Positions 1 to 6,810 of a stretch of 46,750 nt of DNA are shown here, in pieces. Origin of the DNA: Bacteroidota bacterium (GTDB lineage: Bacteria; Bacteroidota; Bacteroidia; Bacteroidales; Bacteroidaceae); assembly GCA_023426145.1 (NCBI GenBank), contig JAFABG010000043.1:1-46750 (forward strand), in the 5' to 3' direction. Every line of letters starts with the position of its first letter. Within the stretch, counting starts at the first letter, position 1. A model generated the notes under the pieces. The model had not been told where the DNA came from and searched no databases. It saw only the letters and a list, made by a program, of their open reading frames with translations. The translations under genes and the position numbers were made by a program.

Positions 1-123
1 TGGGATTTTTACTAGGATAATCAGTAAGATTAGCGCTCTTACGATTTTGCAATACATCAACAAAATCAACAATAGACCTATTGGAAGGATTAAATATGCG
101 CTAATTTAATTCCGCCAACGGGT
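1..123 (+). mobile_element. Right end of an IS982-like insertion sequence
   Basis: The window opens inside an insertion sequence. The first 109 bases read as the C-terminal end of a transposase. About 14 bases after its stop codon the sequence CCGCCAACGGGT appears, whose reverse complement starts with ACCC, as expected for an IS982-family terminal repeat. I place the element end near base 123. The other end lies outside the window, so neither the repeat nor a target duplication can be confirmed. Confidence 0.55.
2..109 (+). CDS. Transposase C-terminus, IS982-like (partial, runs off the left edge)
   Basis: A 35-residue open frame enters from the left edge and ends with TAA at 107-109. It contains TRIISKISALTILQYINK followed by a short basic tail, which resembles the C-terminus of IS982-family DDE transposases. 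The catalytic region is outside the window, so integrity cannot be judged. The family assignment comes from recognising the tail only; another DDE transposase family is possible. Confidence 0.55.
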   Translation, partial: GIFTRIISKISALTILQYINKINNRPIGRIKYALI

Positions 124-142
124 TAAAGAAATATATAACAAT

Positions 143-175
143 AAAAAAGGAGTAGATAAATCTACTCCTTTTTTT
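143..175 (-). terminator. Intrinsic terminator of tpx, possibly bidirectional
   Basis: A perfect hairpin, AAAAAAGGAGTAGA, loop taaa, TCTACTCCTTTTTT, lies about 20 bases downstream of the tpx stop codon. Runs of A and T on both sides mean it could also stop transcripts leaving the insertion sequence. Confidence 0.8.
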
Positions 176-197
176 ATATCATCAATCATTTATACAC

Positions 198-698
198 TTA
201 CTTCACTGCTGCTAAAGCTTTGTCATAATCTGGTTCTTGAGTAATTTCAGGAACAAGTTCTGTATAGGCTACTCTACCATCTTTACCAACTACTACAACT
301 GCACGAGCCAATAGACCAGCCAATGGGCCGTCAGCCATAACAAGACCATAATTCTCATCGAAATCAGAGATTCTAAAGTCTGACAATGGAACTACATTCT
401 CAATACCCTCTGTTGAGCAAAAACGTCCATGAGCAAAAGGTAGATCCTTAGAAATTGCTAGCACAACAGTATCTTTCAATTCTGATGCTACCTTATTAAA
501 TTTGCGAACAGAAGTTGCGCATACACTAGTGTCGAGACTTGGGAAAATATTTAAAATAACATTCTTGCCACTCAAGCTCTTCAAAGAGAAAGAAGACAGA
601 TCAGTTTTTACTAATTCAAAGTCTGGAGCGACTTTACCTGCTTGAACGAATTCACCGACTAGTTTCACCGGTTGTCCTTTGAAATTTGTTGTTGCCAT
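198..698 (-). CDS. tpx: Thiol peroxidase, atypical 2-Cys peroxiredoxin
   Basis: This 166-residue protein has the usual Tpx length. It reduces hydrogen peroxide and alkyl hydroperoxides in the cytoplasm using thioredoxin as electron donor. The peroxidatic cysteine is C60 in the motif PSLDTSVC, and the resolving cysteine is C94 in GRFCSTEG, spaced as in E. coli Tpx (C61/C95). The N-terminal GKVAPDFELV segment is also typical. The gene is alone: the IS end is downstream and the next gene is divergent, so it is probably monocistronic. A candidate promoter lies about 50-75 bases upstream. Confidence 0.93.
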   Translation of the reverse strand: MATTNFKGQPVKLVGEFVQAGKVAPDFELVKTDLSSFSLKSLSGKNVILNIFPSLDTSVCATSVRKFNKVASELKDTVVLAISKDLPFAHGRFCSTEGIENVVPLSDFRISDFDENYGLVMADGPLAGLLARAVVVVGKDGRVAYTELVPEITQEPDYDKALAAVK

Positions 699-745
699 AA
701 TACATTTACATTTTTAAATTACTGCTTAATAAACAACTCATCTCA

Positions 746-775
746 CAAATATGTTCAAAGGAACGCATTTACAAA
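746..775 (-). promoter_or_regulatory. Candidate tpx promoter
   Basis: Read on the minus strand, TTTG (772-775) is followed after 18 bases by CATATTTG (746-753). This matches seven of eight positions of the Bacteroides -7 box TAnnTTTG with near-consensus spacing. It is a motif match only. Confidence 0.4.
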
Positions 776-848
776 ACAATTTTTCTTAGATCAAATAACC
801 TCCAAAAAAGAAAATAAAAATCTTTAAGTACTTCCATTGTATTTTGCT

Positions 849-856
849 TATCTTTG
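849..856 (+). promoter_or_regulatory. -7 box of the DUF4494-yggS-pyrD-like operon
   Basis: TATCTTTG is a perfect match to the Bacteroides -7 consensus TAnnTTTG and lies 45 bases before the ATG at 901. The -33 region has only a weak TTTA. Its position argues against using the upstream in-frame codon at 844 as start, because that codon overlaps the promoter. Confidence 0.6.
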
Positions 857-900
857 TGGGCAATTTACTAGAATCAATAAACAAAAAAAAGAATAGAATT

Positions 901-1380
901 ATGGCAATGCATACATGGTTTGAGTGCAAAATCCGTTATGAAAAAGTGATGGAAAACGGAATGCAAAAGAAGGTGACTGAGCCTTACTTGGTCGACGCAC
1001 TCAGCTTTACAGAAGCAGAAGCACGCATTATCGAAGAAATGACTCCATTTATTACAGGCGAATTTACTGTATCAGATATAAAACGTGCCAACTACAGCGA
1101 ACTTTTCCCTAGCGATGAAGAAAGTGCTGACCGCTGGTTTAAATGCAAACTAATTTTTATAACATTAGATGAGAAAAGTGGAGCGGAGAAAAAGACCTCT
1201 ACACAGGTATTGGTGCAAGCAGCAGAATTACGCGATGCTGTAAAAAAACTCGATGAAGGCATGAAAGGCACTATGGCTGACTACCAAATTGGAATGGTAT
1301 CGGAAACGCCATTAATGGATGTATATCCGTACAGCGCCGAGCCGAATGACAAACCGGAATTTGACCCAACTAAAGCATAA
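901..1380 (+). CDS. DUF4494 family protein
   Basis: A 159-residue protein of unknown function, recognised as the DUF4494 family common in Bacteroides. The N-terminus MHTWFECKIRYEK and the phrase TEPYLVDALSFTEAEARI are characteristic. No signal peptide or membrane segment is visible, so it is probably cytoplasmic and small-domain. The ATG at 901 is preferred over an upstream frame extension to 844 that would run through the promoter and add a non-conserved Lys/Asn-rich stretch. It is the first gene of a tight rightward trio: yggS begins 6 bases after its stop and the dihydroorotate dehydrogenase-like gene follows. The role is unknown; operon membership hints at a basic metabolic function, which is inference. 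Confidence 0.8.
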   Translation: MAMHTWFECKIRYEKVMENGMQKKVTEPYLVDALSFTEAEARIIEEMTPFITGEFTVSDIKRANYSELFPSDEESADRWFKCKLIFITLDEKSGAEKKTSTQVLVQAAELRDAVKKLDEGMKGTMADYQIGMVSETPLMDVYPYSAEPNDKPEFDPTKA

Positions 1381-1386
1381 GAGATC

Positions 1387-2061
1387 ATGAGTATAGCTGA
1401 AAATTTAAAGCAAGTATTAGACGAACTTCCACCAGAGGTTCGCCTAGTTGCTGTTTCGAAGTTCCACCCCAACGAAGCTATTGAAGAAGCTTATCAAATG
1501 GGGCAACGTATATTCGGGGAAAGCAAAGTGCAGGAAATGACAGCTAAATACGAAAGCTTACCGAAAGATATTGAATGGCATTTTATTGGGCATCTACAAA
1601 CTAACAAAATAAAATACATAGTCCCATATGTAGCGATGATACATGGAATCGATTCATACAAATTGCTGGTTGAAGTGAATAAACAAGCCGCAAAAGTTGG
1701 ACGTGTCATCAATTGCCTCTTACAAATCCATGTTGCACAGGAAGAAACTAAATTCGGATTCAGTCCTGAAGAATGCAAAGATATGCTAAGCGAAGGGGAA
1801 TGGAAAACTCTTACCAACGTGCGTATATGTGGACTTATGGGTATGGCTAGCAATACTGACGATGTAGAACAAATCAATAAGGAATTCTGTTTATTAGATA
1901 GGCTCTTCCAAGAGATAAAATCTACTTGGTTTATGAATACTAGTACCTTTCGGGAACTATCAATGGGCATGTCTCACGATTATCATGAAGCTATTTCTGC
2001 AGGAAGTACGCTAGTACGTGTTGGAAGCAAAATATTCGGAGAAAGAAATTATAATATTTAA
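1387..2061 (+). CDS. yggS: YggS/PROSC-type pyridoxal phosphate homeostasis protein
   Basis: A 224-residue PLP-binding protein of the YggS/PLPBP family, a single alanine-racemase-like barrel without known catalytic activity that buffers pyridoxal phosphate. The PLP lysine is K25 in LVAVSKFHP. Also visible are the family motifs FGESKVQEM, WHFIGHLQTNK and the C-terminal phosphate-binding part MGMSHDYHEAISAGSTLVRVG. It starts 6 bases after the DUF4494 gene, so the two are probably co-transcribed, and the next gene follows 15 bases later. The length is normal and nothing is disrupted. Confidence 0.92.
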   Translation: MSIAENLKQVLDELPPEVRLVAVSKFHPNEAIEEAYQMGQRIFGESKVQEMTAKYESLPKDIEWHFIGHLQTNKIKYIVPYVAMIHGIDSYKLLVEVNKQAAKVGRVINCLLQIHVAQEETKFGFSPEECKDMLSEGEWKTLTNVRICGLMGMASNTDDVEQINKEFCLLDRLFQEIKSTWFMNTSTFRELSMGMSHDYHEAISAGSTLVRVGSKIFGERNYNI

Positions 2062-2076
2062 TATATCATTATTATC

Positions 2077-3048
2077 ATGGCAGATTTAAAAACTACTTTC
2101 GCTGGGCTTTCTCTCAGAAACCCAATCATCATTAGCAGCTCCGGATTAACGAATAGTGCCGGAAAGAACAAAAGATTGGCAGAAGCGGGTGCAGGAGCCA
2201 TCGTATTAAAATCATTATTTGAAGAACAAATTATGCTGGAAGCGGATCAATTAAAAGATCCTGCATTTTACCCAGAAGCTGGTGATTATCTTGACCAGTA
2301 TATTCGCGAACATAAATTAACTGAATATCTTACTCTAATCAGAGAAAGCAAAAAAGAATGTAACATTCCTATCATAGCAAGTATCAACTGCTATTCTGAT
2401 ACAGAATGGACCGATTTTGCCAAACAAATTGAGGAAGCTGGAGCTGATGCTCTTGAAATAAACATATTAGCACTGCAGTCGGAAGTACAATATACGGTTG
2501 GCACATTTGAGCAACGTCATATCAACATCTTACGACGTATCAAAGATACGATCAAGATTCCTGTAATAATGAAGTTAGGTGATAATCTGACTAATCCAGT
2601 AGCACTGATCGATCAACTATATGCAAATGGAGCAGCAGCTGTTGTCCTTTTCAATCGTTTCTATCAACCAGATATCAATATTGAAAACATGGAACAGGTA
2701 TCAGGTGAAATATTCAGCACACCAGCTGATTTTTCTACTCCTCTCCGTTGGATCGGTATTGCTTCTGCACAGGTTTCTAAAATTGATTATGCTGCGTCAG
2801 GTGGTGTAGCGAATGTTGAATCTGTTGTTAAAGCAATCTTAGCGGGTGCTTCTGCTGTGGAAGTTTGTAGCGCTGTCTATCTGCACACTAATGCATTCAT
2901 AGGAGACGCAACACGCTTTCTTTCAGCTTGGATGGAACGCAAAGGTTTCAAGACTATTGAGCAATTTAAGGGCAAACTAAATACCAAAGATATACAAGGC
3001 ATTAATACCTTCGAGCGCACACAGTTCTTAAAATATTTTGGTGGATAA
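2077..3048 (+). CDS. Dihydroorotate dehydrogenase-like protein
   Basis: A 323-residue flavin-binding TIM-barrel protein of the dihydroorotate dehydrogenase superfamily, recognised from LRNPIIISSSGLTNSAGKNKRLAEAGAGAIVLKS spread over the first 45 residues, the IPVIMKLG strand, and the phosphate-binding end GGVANVESVVKAILAGASAVEVCSA. The catalytic loop of true PyrD, usually NxSCPN followed by a Cys or Ser base, is replaced around residue 130 by EINILALQSE, with no obvious equivalent. It is therefore unlikely to be the main pyrimidine enzyme and may act on another substrate or need a partner. It is the last gene of the DUF4494-yggS operon and ends at a strong terminator. Confidence 0.82.
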   Translation: MADLKTTFAGLSLRNPIIISSSGLTNSAGKNKRLAEAGAGAIVLKSLFEEQIMLEADQLKDPAFYPEAGDYLDQYIREHKLTEYLTLIRESKKECNIPIIASINCYSDTEWTDFAKQIEEAGADALEINILALQSEVQYTVGTFEQRHINILRRIKDTIKIPVIMKLGDNLTNPVALIDQLYANGAAAVVLFNRFYQPDINIENMEQVSGEIFSTPADFSTPLRWIGIASAQVSKIDYAASGGVANVESVVKAILAGASAVEVCSAVYLHTNAFIGDATRFLSAWMERKGFKTIEQFKGKLNTKDIQGINTFERTQFLKYFGG

Positions 3049-3098
3049 ATATAAGAGTAATAGAACACAAGAATAAAGCTTATAGCTTAATTGTAAAC

Positions 3099-3135
3099 AA
3101 ATTACCCCTGTTACATTTTGTAGCAGGGGTAATTT
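3099..3135. terminator. Bidirectional terminator between the pyrD-like gene and the PhoH gene
   Basis: A long hairpin, AAATTACCCCTG paired with CAGGGGTAATTT and extended inward by TTAC/GTAG with a 5-base loop, sits between two convergent genes. A-rich and T-rich flanks on each side suit termination from both directions. Confidence 0.8.
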
Positions 3136-3168
3136 ATTATACAGTACGTCAGGTACCACTTGCCTAAT

Positions 3169-4494
3169 CTATAAAAGATTACTTGCCAGTTCGCTCAACT
3201 CACTTCGCTCTCCTTTCACCAAATTAACATGGGCAAATATATTCTGATCCTTCATACGGTCAATCATATAGACTAATCCATTAGACTGACTATCAAGATA
3301 AGGCTGATCAATCTGCTGAATATCTCCAGTAAACACCATTTTGGTGCCTTCTCCCGCACGAGTTATAATTGTTTTAATCTCATTTGGAGTCAAATTTTGA
3401 GCTTCATCAATGATACAATACATCTCACTAAGGCTACGCCCACGAATAAAAGCCAGAGCTTCAATAACTAGTTGCTCGCTTTTCTGCATATCTTCAATGC
3501 GTTTTACTTCAGCTGAATTTGCTGCAAACTGACGTTTAATAACATTTAGATTATCAAATAACGGTTGCATATATGGAGCGACTTTCTCTTGAGCATCTCC
3601 AGGAAGAAAACCTATATCCTTATTTGATAAGGCTACGATAGGACGAGCTAGCAAGACTTGCTTGTAATCAGTCAATTTGCCTAAAGCGGCAGCTAAAGCC
3701 AACAGGGTCTTACCTGTTCCAGCTTTCCCAGTCAGAGCTACTAATTTTATATTAGGATCATTAAGAATCTCGAACGCAAAACTCTGTTCAGCATTACGAG
3801 GTTCAATCCCATAATTTCGTCCTTTAGATACACGAACAATCGTATGCGTAAACGGGTTATATCTAGCTAGTACGCTGTTTCGATCACTTTTCAATACGAA
3901 ACATTCGTTGGGGTGTATTACTCCCTTAAAGTCGAATTCATTTAAATCAATTCCATCTTTATCTGAATAAATTCGATCAATTAATGCTGGATCTACATTC
4001 TCAAAAATCTCATTTGATTTCTCGAAGATGTCAACGTTCAATACTTTATCAGTTATATAATCCTCACATAGAATACCTAATGAACGCGCCTTCATTCTCA
4101 GATTAACATCCTTGGTCACTAAAATTGTTTTTGTATTAGGATCCTTTGTCGATAGATATTCAGTTGCAGCCAAAATCAAATGGTCAGGCTTTCTGACAGG
4201 GAAAGATTCTGCAACTTTTGGAGCTGAGACATTGCCTACAACAACAAATAATCGACCCATACCTTCTCCCAAGCTAACCCCTTTTGAGAATAGTTCGTCG
4301 CTCGTTAATAAGTCTAATTCTCTAACAAATTCCCGAGCATTAAAATTAATCTGCTCATTGCCTTTCTTGAACTTATCAAGTTCTTCCAATACAACGAGAG
4401 GCAGATAAATATCATTTTCTTGAAAATTTTTCAAACAATTGTAGTCGTGAAGGATTACATTCGTGTCAATTACAAAATTTTTCTTGTTTCCCAT
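3169..4494 (-). CDS. PhoH family ATPase with N-terminal PIN domain
   Basis: A 441-residue protein joining a PIN nuclease domain (about residues 1-150) to a PhoH P-loop ATPase (about 230-441), the arrangement called PhoH2, which is thought to couple RNA unwinding to RNA cleavage. The PIN domain starts with FVIDTNVILHD and has VVLEELDKFK and the KDVNLRMKA region. The ATPase has Walker A GKAGTGKT at 256-263 and Walker B MYCIIDEAQNLTP. It is transcribed convergently with the preceding operon and divergently from folC, so it is probably monocistronic. Its substrate in Bacteroides is not known, and no separate antitoxin gene is adjacent. Confidence 0.88.
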   Translation of the reverse strand: MGNKKNFVIDTNVILHDYNCLKNFQENDIYLPLVVLEELDKFKKGNEQINFNAREFVRELDLLTSDELFSKGVSLGEGMGRLFVVVGNVSAPKVAESFPVRKPDHLILAATEYLSTKDPNTKTILVTKDVNLRMKARSLGILCEDYITDKVLNVDIFEKSNEIFENVDPALIDRIYSDKDGIDLNEFDFKGVIHPNECFVLKSDRNSVLARYNPFTHTIVRVSKGRNYGIEPRNAEQSFAFEILNDPNIKLVALTGKAGTGKTLLALAAALGKLTDYKQVLLARPIVALSNKDIGFLPGDAQEKVAPYMQPLFDNLNVIKRQFAANSAEVKRIEDMQKSEQLVIEALAFIRGRSLSEMYCIIDEAQNLTPNEIKTIITRAGEGTKMVFTGDIQQIDQPYLDSQSNGLVYMIDRMKDQNIFAHVNLVKGERSELSELASNLL

Positions 4495-4625
4495 GATTTC
4501 TTAGATTTTAATGTTGATATTTGCAGTCTAATTCATCAATCATCAGCACTTAGTTTAGATGATTGTCCTAAAGATAAACAATTCTGCGAGCAAAAAAGAT
4601 TGTTCGACGTTAAATATTACAAAAC

Positions 4626-6056
4626 ATGGATTACCAAGAGACTTTAAACTATCTGTATGAAAGCGCTCCGATGTTTCAACAAATAGGAGGAAAAGCTTAT
4701 AAACCAGGAATAGAAACGACACTTAAATTAGACAAATATTTCGGTCATCCTCATCAACAGTTCAAGACAATACATATTGCGGGAACGAATGGCAAAGGGT
4801 CTTGCTCCCACACAATCGCTGCTGTACTTCAATCGGCTGGCTATAAAGTGGGGCTATATACTTCCCCACACCTCGTTGACTTTAGAGAACGCATTCGCAT
4901 AAACGGAGAAATGATACCAGAAGAATATGTAGTAAACTTTGTTGAGAAGCATCGTACCTTTTTCGAACCACTATACCCATCTTTCTTTGAACTAACAACA
5001 GCCATGGCCTTTCGATACTTTGCAGACCAAAAGGTAGACGTAGCCGTGATAGAAGTTGGAATGGGAGGACGATTGGACTGCACCAATATTATTACTCCTG
5101 ATGTTTCCGTTATTACCAACATCGGTTTAGACCACATGCAGTATCTTGGAGATACACTGACTAAAATTGCAATAGAAAAAGCTGGAGTTATTAAAGAAAA
5201 TATACCGGTTGTCGTGGGCAGAGCATCTGGCGCAGTAAAAAGGGTTTTCACCGTGAAAGCGAAAACTATGAATTCCGACATTATCTATGCAGAACATTCA
5301 GCCCAAAGCACTTCTATTCATTTATTGAACATAGACGATCTTATAAAACGCAAAACAGAGTTATCTCTTTTAGCAATAACAGAGATAAATGATGAAGCTT
5401 GCGTTAATGAATCCATAAAGGCCATTGACAGATTCATTGAGACCCAAAAGGACGCATTAGTGATTACCAACACAGAGATCAAAGCTGAATTATATTTTGA
5501 GTTAAACGGAAATTACCAAGCTGAAAATTGCCTTACAATACTATCAGCTTTAAGTATTCTAAAAAAGATGGGCTATACTATTAGGTTAAAAGACTATCTT
5601 AAAGGATTTTCCTCTGTATGCGAGATGACGGGTTTAACGGGACGCTGGCAGAAGTTGCAAAGCTCGCCTGAAATTAGATGTGACACAGGTCACAATGCAG
5701 ATGGATTTAAGTACTTAAGCCAACAACTCCAACAAATACATGAAAAATATCATAAAGAGCTACATATTGTATTTGGTATGGTTAATGACAAAGATATACG
5801 TAGCGTTTTGGAGCTCTTGCCAAAGGAAGCTACTTACTACTTCACCAAAGCTAGCGTTAAACGTGCTCTGCATGAGGATGAACTGATGAGAATGGCATTG
5901 GAATATGATCTTCATGGAAATGCTTATCCCTCAGTAGTAGAAGCTGTAGAAGAGGCTAAGAAAAACTGCCTCCCAAAAGATTTCATCTTTATAGGAGGCA
6001 GCAATTTTATCGTTGCAGATGTATTAACGAACCGCAATACACTCAATTTCCACTAA
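4626..6056 (+). CDS. folC: Bifunctional dihydrofolate synthase / folylpolyglutamate synthase
   Basis: A 476-residue Mur-ligase-like enzyme that adds glutamate to dihydropteroate and to folates using ATP. The P-loop is HIAGTNGKGSCSH near residue 60. Other family signatures are GLYTSPHLVDFRERIRING, VIEVGMGGRLDCTNI and the C-terminal RCDTGHNADG and VFGMVNDKD motifs. It is longer than the usual 420-430 residues: between about 220 and 285 there is an extra segment including EACVNESIKAIDRFIETQ. The start at 4626 has no alternative upstream in frame close by. Its 3' end overlaps ridA by 33 bases on the opposite strand. Confidence 0.92.
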   Translation: MDYQETLNYLYESAPMFQQIGGKAYKPGIETTLKLDKYFGHPHQQFKTIHIAGTNGKGSCSHTIAAVLQSAGYKVGLYTSPHLVDFRERIRINGEMIPEEYVVNFVEKHRTFFEPLYPSFFELTTAMAFRYFADQKVDVAVIEVGMGGRLDCTNIITPDVSVITNIGLDHMQYLGDTLTKIAIEKAGVIKENIPVVVGRASGAVKRVFTVKAKTMNSDIIYAEHSAQSTSIHLLNIDDLIKRKTELSLLAITEINDEACVNESIKAIDRFIETQKDALVITNTEIKAELYFELNGNYQAENCLTILSALSILKKMGYTIRLKDYLKGFSSVCEMTGLTGRWQKLQSSPEIRCDTGHNADGFKYLSQQLQQIHEKYHKELHIVFGMVNDKDIRSVLELLPKEATYYFTKASVKRALHEDELMRMALEYDLHGNAYPSVVEAVEEAKKNCLPKDFIFIGGSNFIVADVLTNRNTLNFH

Positions 6057-6398
6057 AGCTCCCTTTGGCAATTCTTTTACTGCCACTGCCGAGCGTGCTG
6101 GGAATGCGCCGTCAAAATACGTAGCATAAATGCTATTCATTCCGGCAAACAATGACATATCTTGAAGAAATACAGTCGTTTTAACAATGCTTCCCATTGT
6201 TAAGCCGGCTTCTTCAAGGATATGCTTTATATTTTCTAAAGATTGGCGAGCTTGTTCTTCTATACTTGCCTCCATATTCCCTGTTGCCCCATCAATAGGC
6301 AATTGTCCAGAAACAAAAACCATTCCATTCGCTTCAATGGCTTGACTATATGGTCCGATAGCTCCAGGAGCTTTCTCACTACAAATTACTTTTTTCAT
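6024..6398 (-). CDS. ridA: RidA family reactive enamine/imine deaminase
   Basis: A 124-residue protein of the YjgF/YER057c/UK114 family, which hydrolyses reactive 2-aminoacrylate-type intermediates made by PLP enzymes. Visible family motifs are APGAIGPYSQAIEANGMVFVSGQLP, the central LENIKHILEEAG and the C-terminal FPARSAVAVKELPKGALVEIECIA, which includes the conserved Arg that binds the substrate carboxylate. It overlaps the end of folC by 33 bases tail to tail. A -7 box TATCTTTG is located 56-63 bases upstream of the ATG on its strand. Confidence 0.94.
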   Translation of the reverse strand: MKKVICSEKAPGAIGPYSQAIEANGMVFVSGQLPIDGATGNMEASIEEQARQSLENIKHILEEAGLTMGSIVKTTVFLQDMSLFAGMNSIYATYFDGAFPARSAVAVKELPKGALVEIECIAVR

Positions 6399-6453
6399 AT
6401 TTCTTATATTTATAATTAGTTTATCTTACAATTCCTATCTCAATCCTATTCTG

Positions 6454-6461
6454 CAAAGATA
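6454..6461 (-). promoter_or_regulatory. -7 box upstream of ridA
   Basis: CAAAGATA on the plus strand is TATCTTTG on the minus strand, a full match to the Bacteroides -7 consensus, 56-63 bases before the ridA ATG. No clear -33 TTG is seen at the expected spacing. Confidence 0.5.
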
Positions 6462-6739
6462 AAAATAAACCCTGAATTCTCTTACTTATAATTATTGAAA
6501 AGAAATGATCCCTTTCTTTTTGTAAATAAAAACAAGGTTATCACCTTATTTATCAGGAATGTGTAATCTGAAATCTGTACTTATAAAGAAAAAAAAGAAT
6601 ATTTCCATGCAGTATTAGAGAAATATCTGCATTTAATGAAAAAGACAATAAATCAAACCTATATAAACCAAGAACCTTGACTTGACTGTGTGGGAGAGAA
6701 TGAAGAGAGAGAGAATCTTTAGAATTTCCCAAAACAATG

Positions 6740-6769
6740 CCTCCTGTTGAAATGGTATACAACAGGAGG
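6740..6769 (-). terminator. Terminator downstream of the degenerate protease-TPR gene
   Basis: CCTCCTGTTG and CAACAGGAGG form a perfect 10-bp stem with a 10-base loop, 42 bases after the stop of the leftward gene. On the minus strand it is followed by a modest T-rich stretch (cattgtttt). It probably ends the dnaN-to-TPR gene run. Confidence 0.65.
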
Positions 6770-6810
6770 GCATTTATCTTATCTAAAATCATCAATGGAT
6801 TCAATAGTAA

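Larger units (their letters stand above)
6399..6810. other. 412-base intergenic region between ridA and the TPR gene
   Basis: The stretch is AT-rich. It holds the ridA -7 box near its left end, a purine-rich GA run around 6692-6716 and a terminator hairpin at 6740-6769. An 83-codon open frame crosses it on the minus strand but contains the hairpin and has no recognisable features, so I do not treat it as a gene. Confidence 0.6.

Noticed and set aside
844..900. Longer start for the DUF4494 gene
   Set aside because: The extension overlaps the -7 promoter box and adds non-conserved sequence; ATG at 901 gives the family N-terminus.
3169..4494. PIN-PhoH protein as a toxin of a toxin-antitoxin pair
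   Set aside because: No small antitoxin gene lies upstream; the neighbouring gene is divergent folC. It is a PhoH2-type fusion without a visible partner.
6553..6804. 83-codon open frame on the minus strand between ridA and the TPR gene
   Set aside because: It spans the terminator hairpin at 6740-6769, has low-complexity composition and no recognisable domain.
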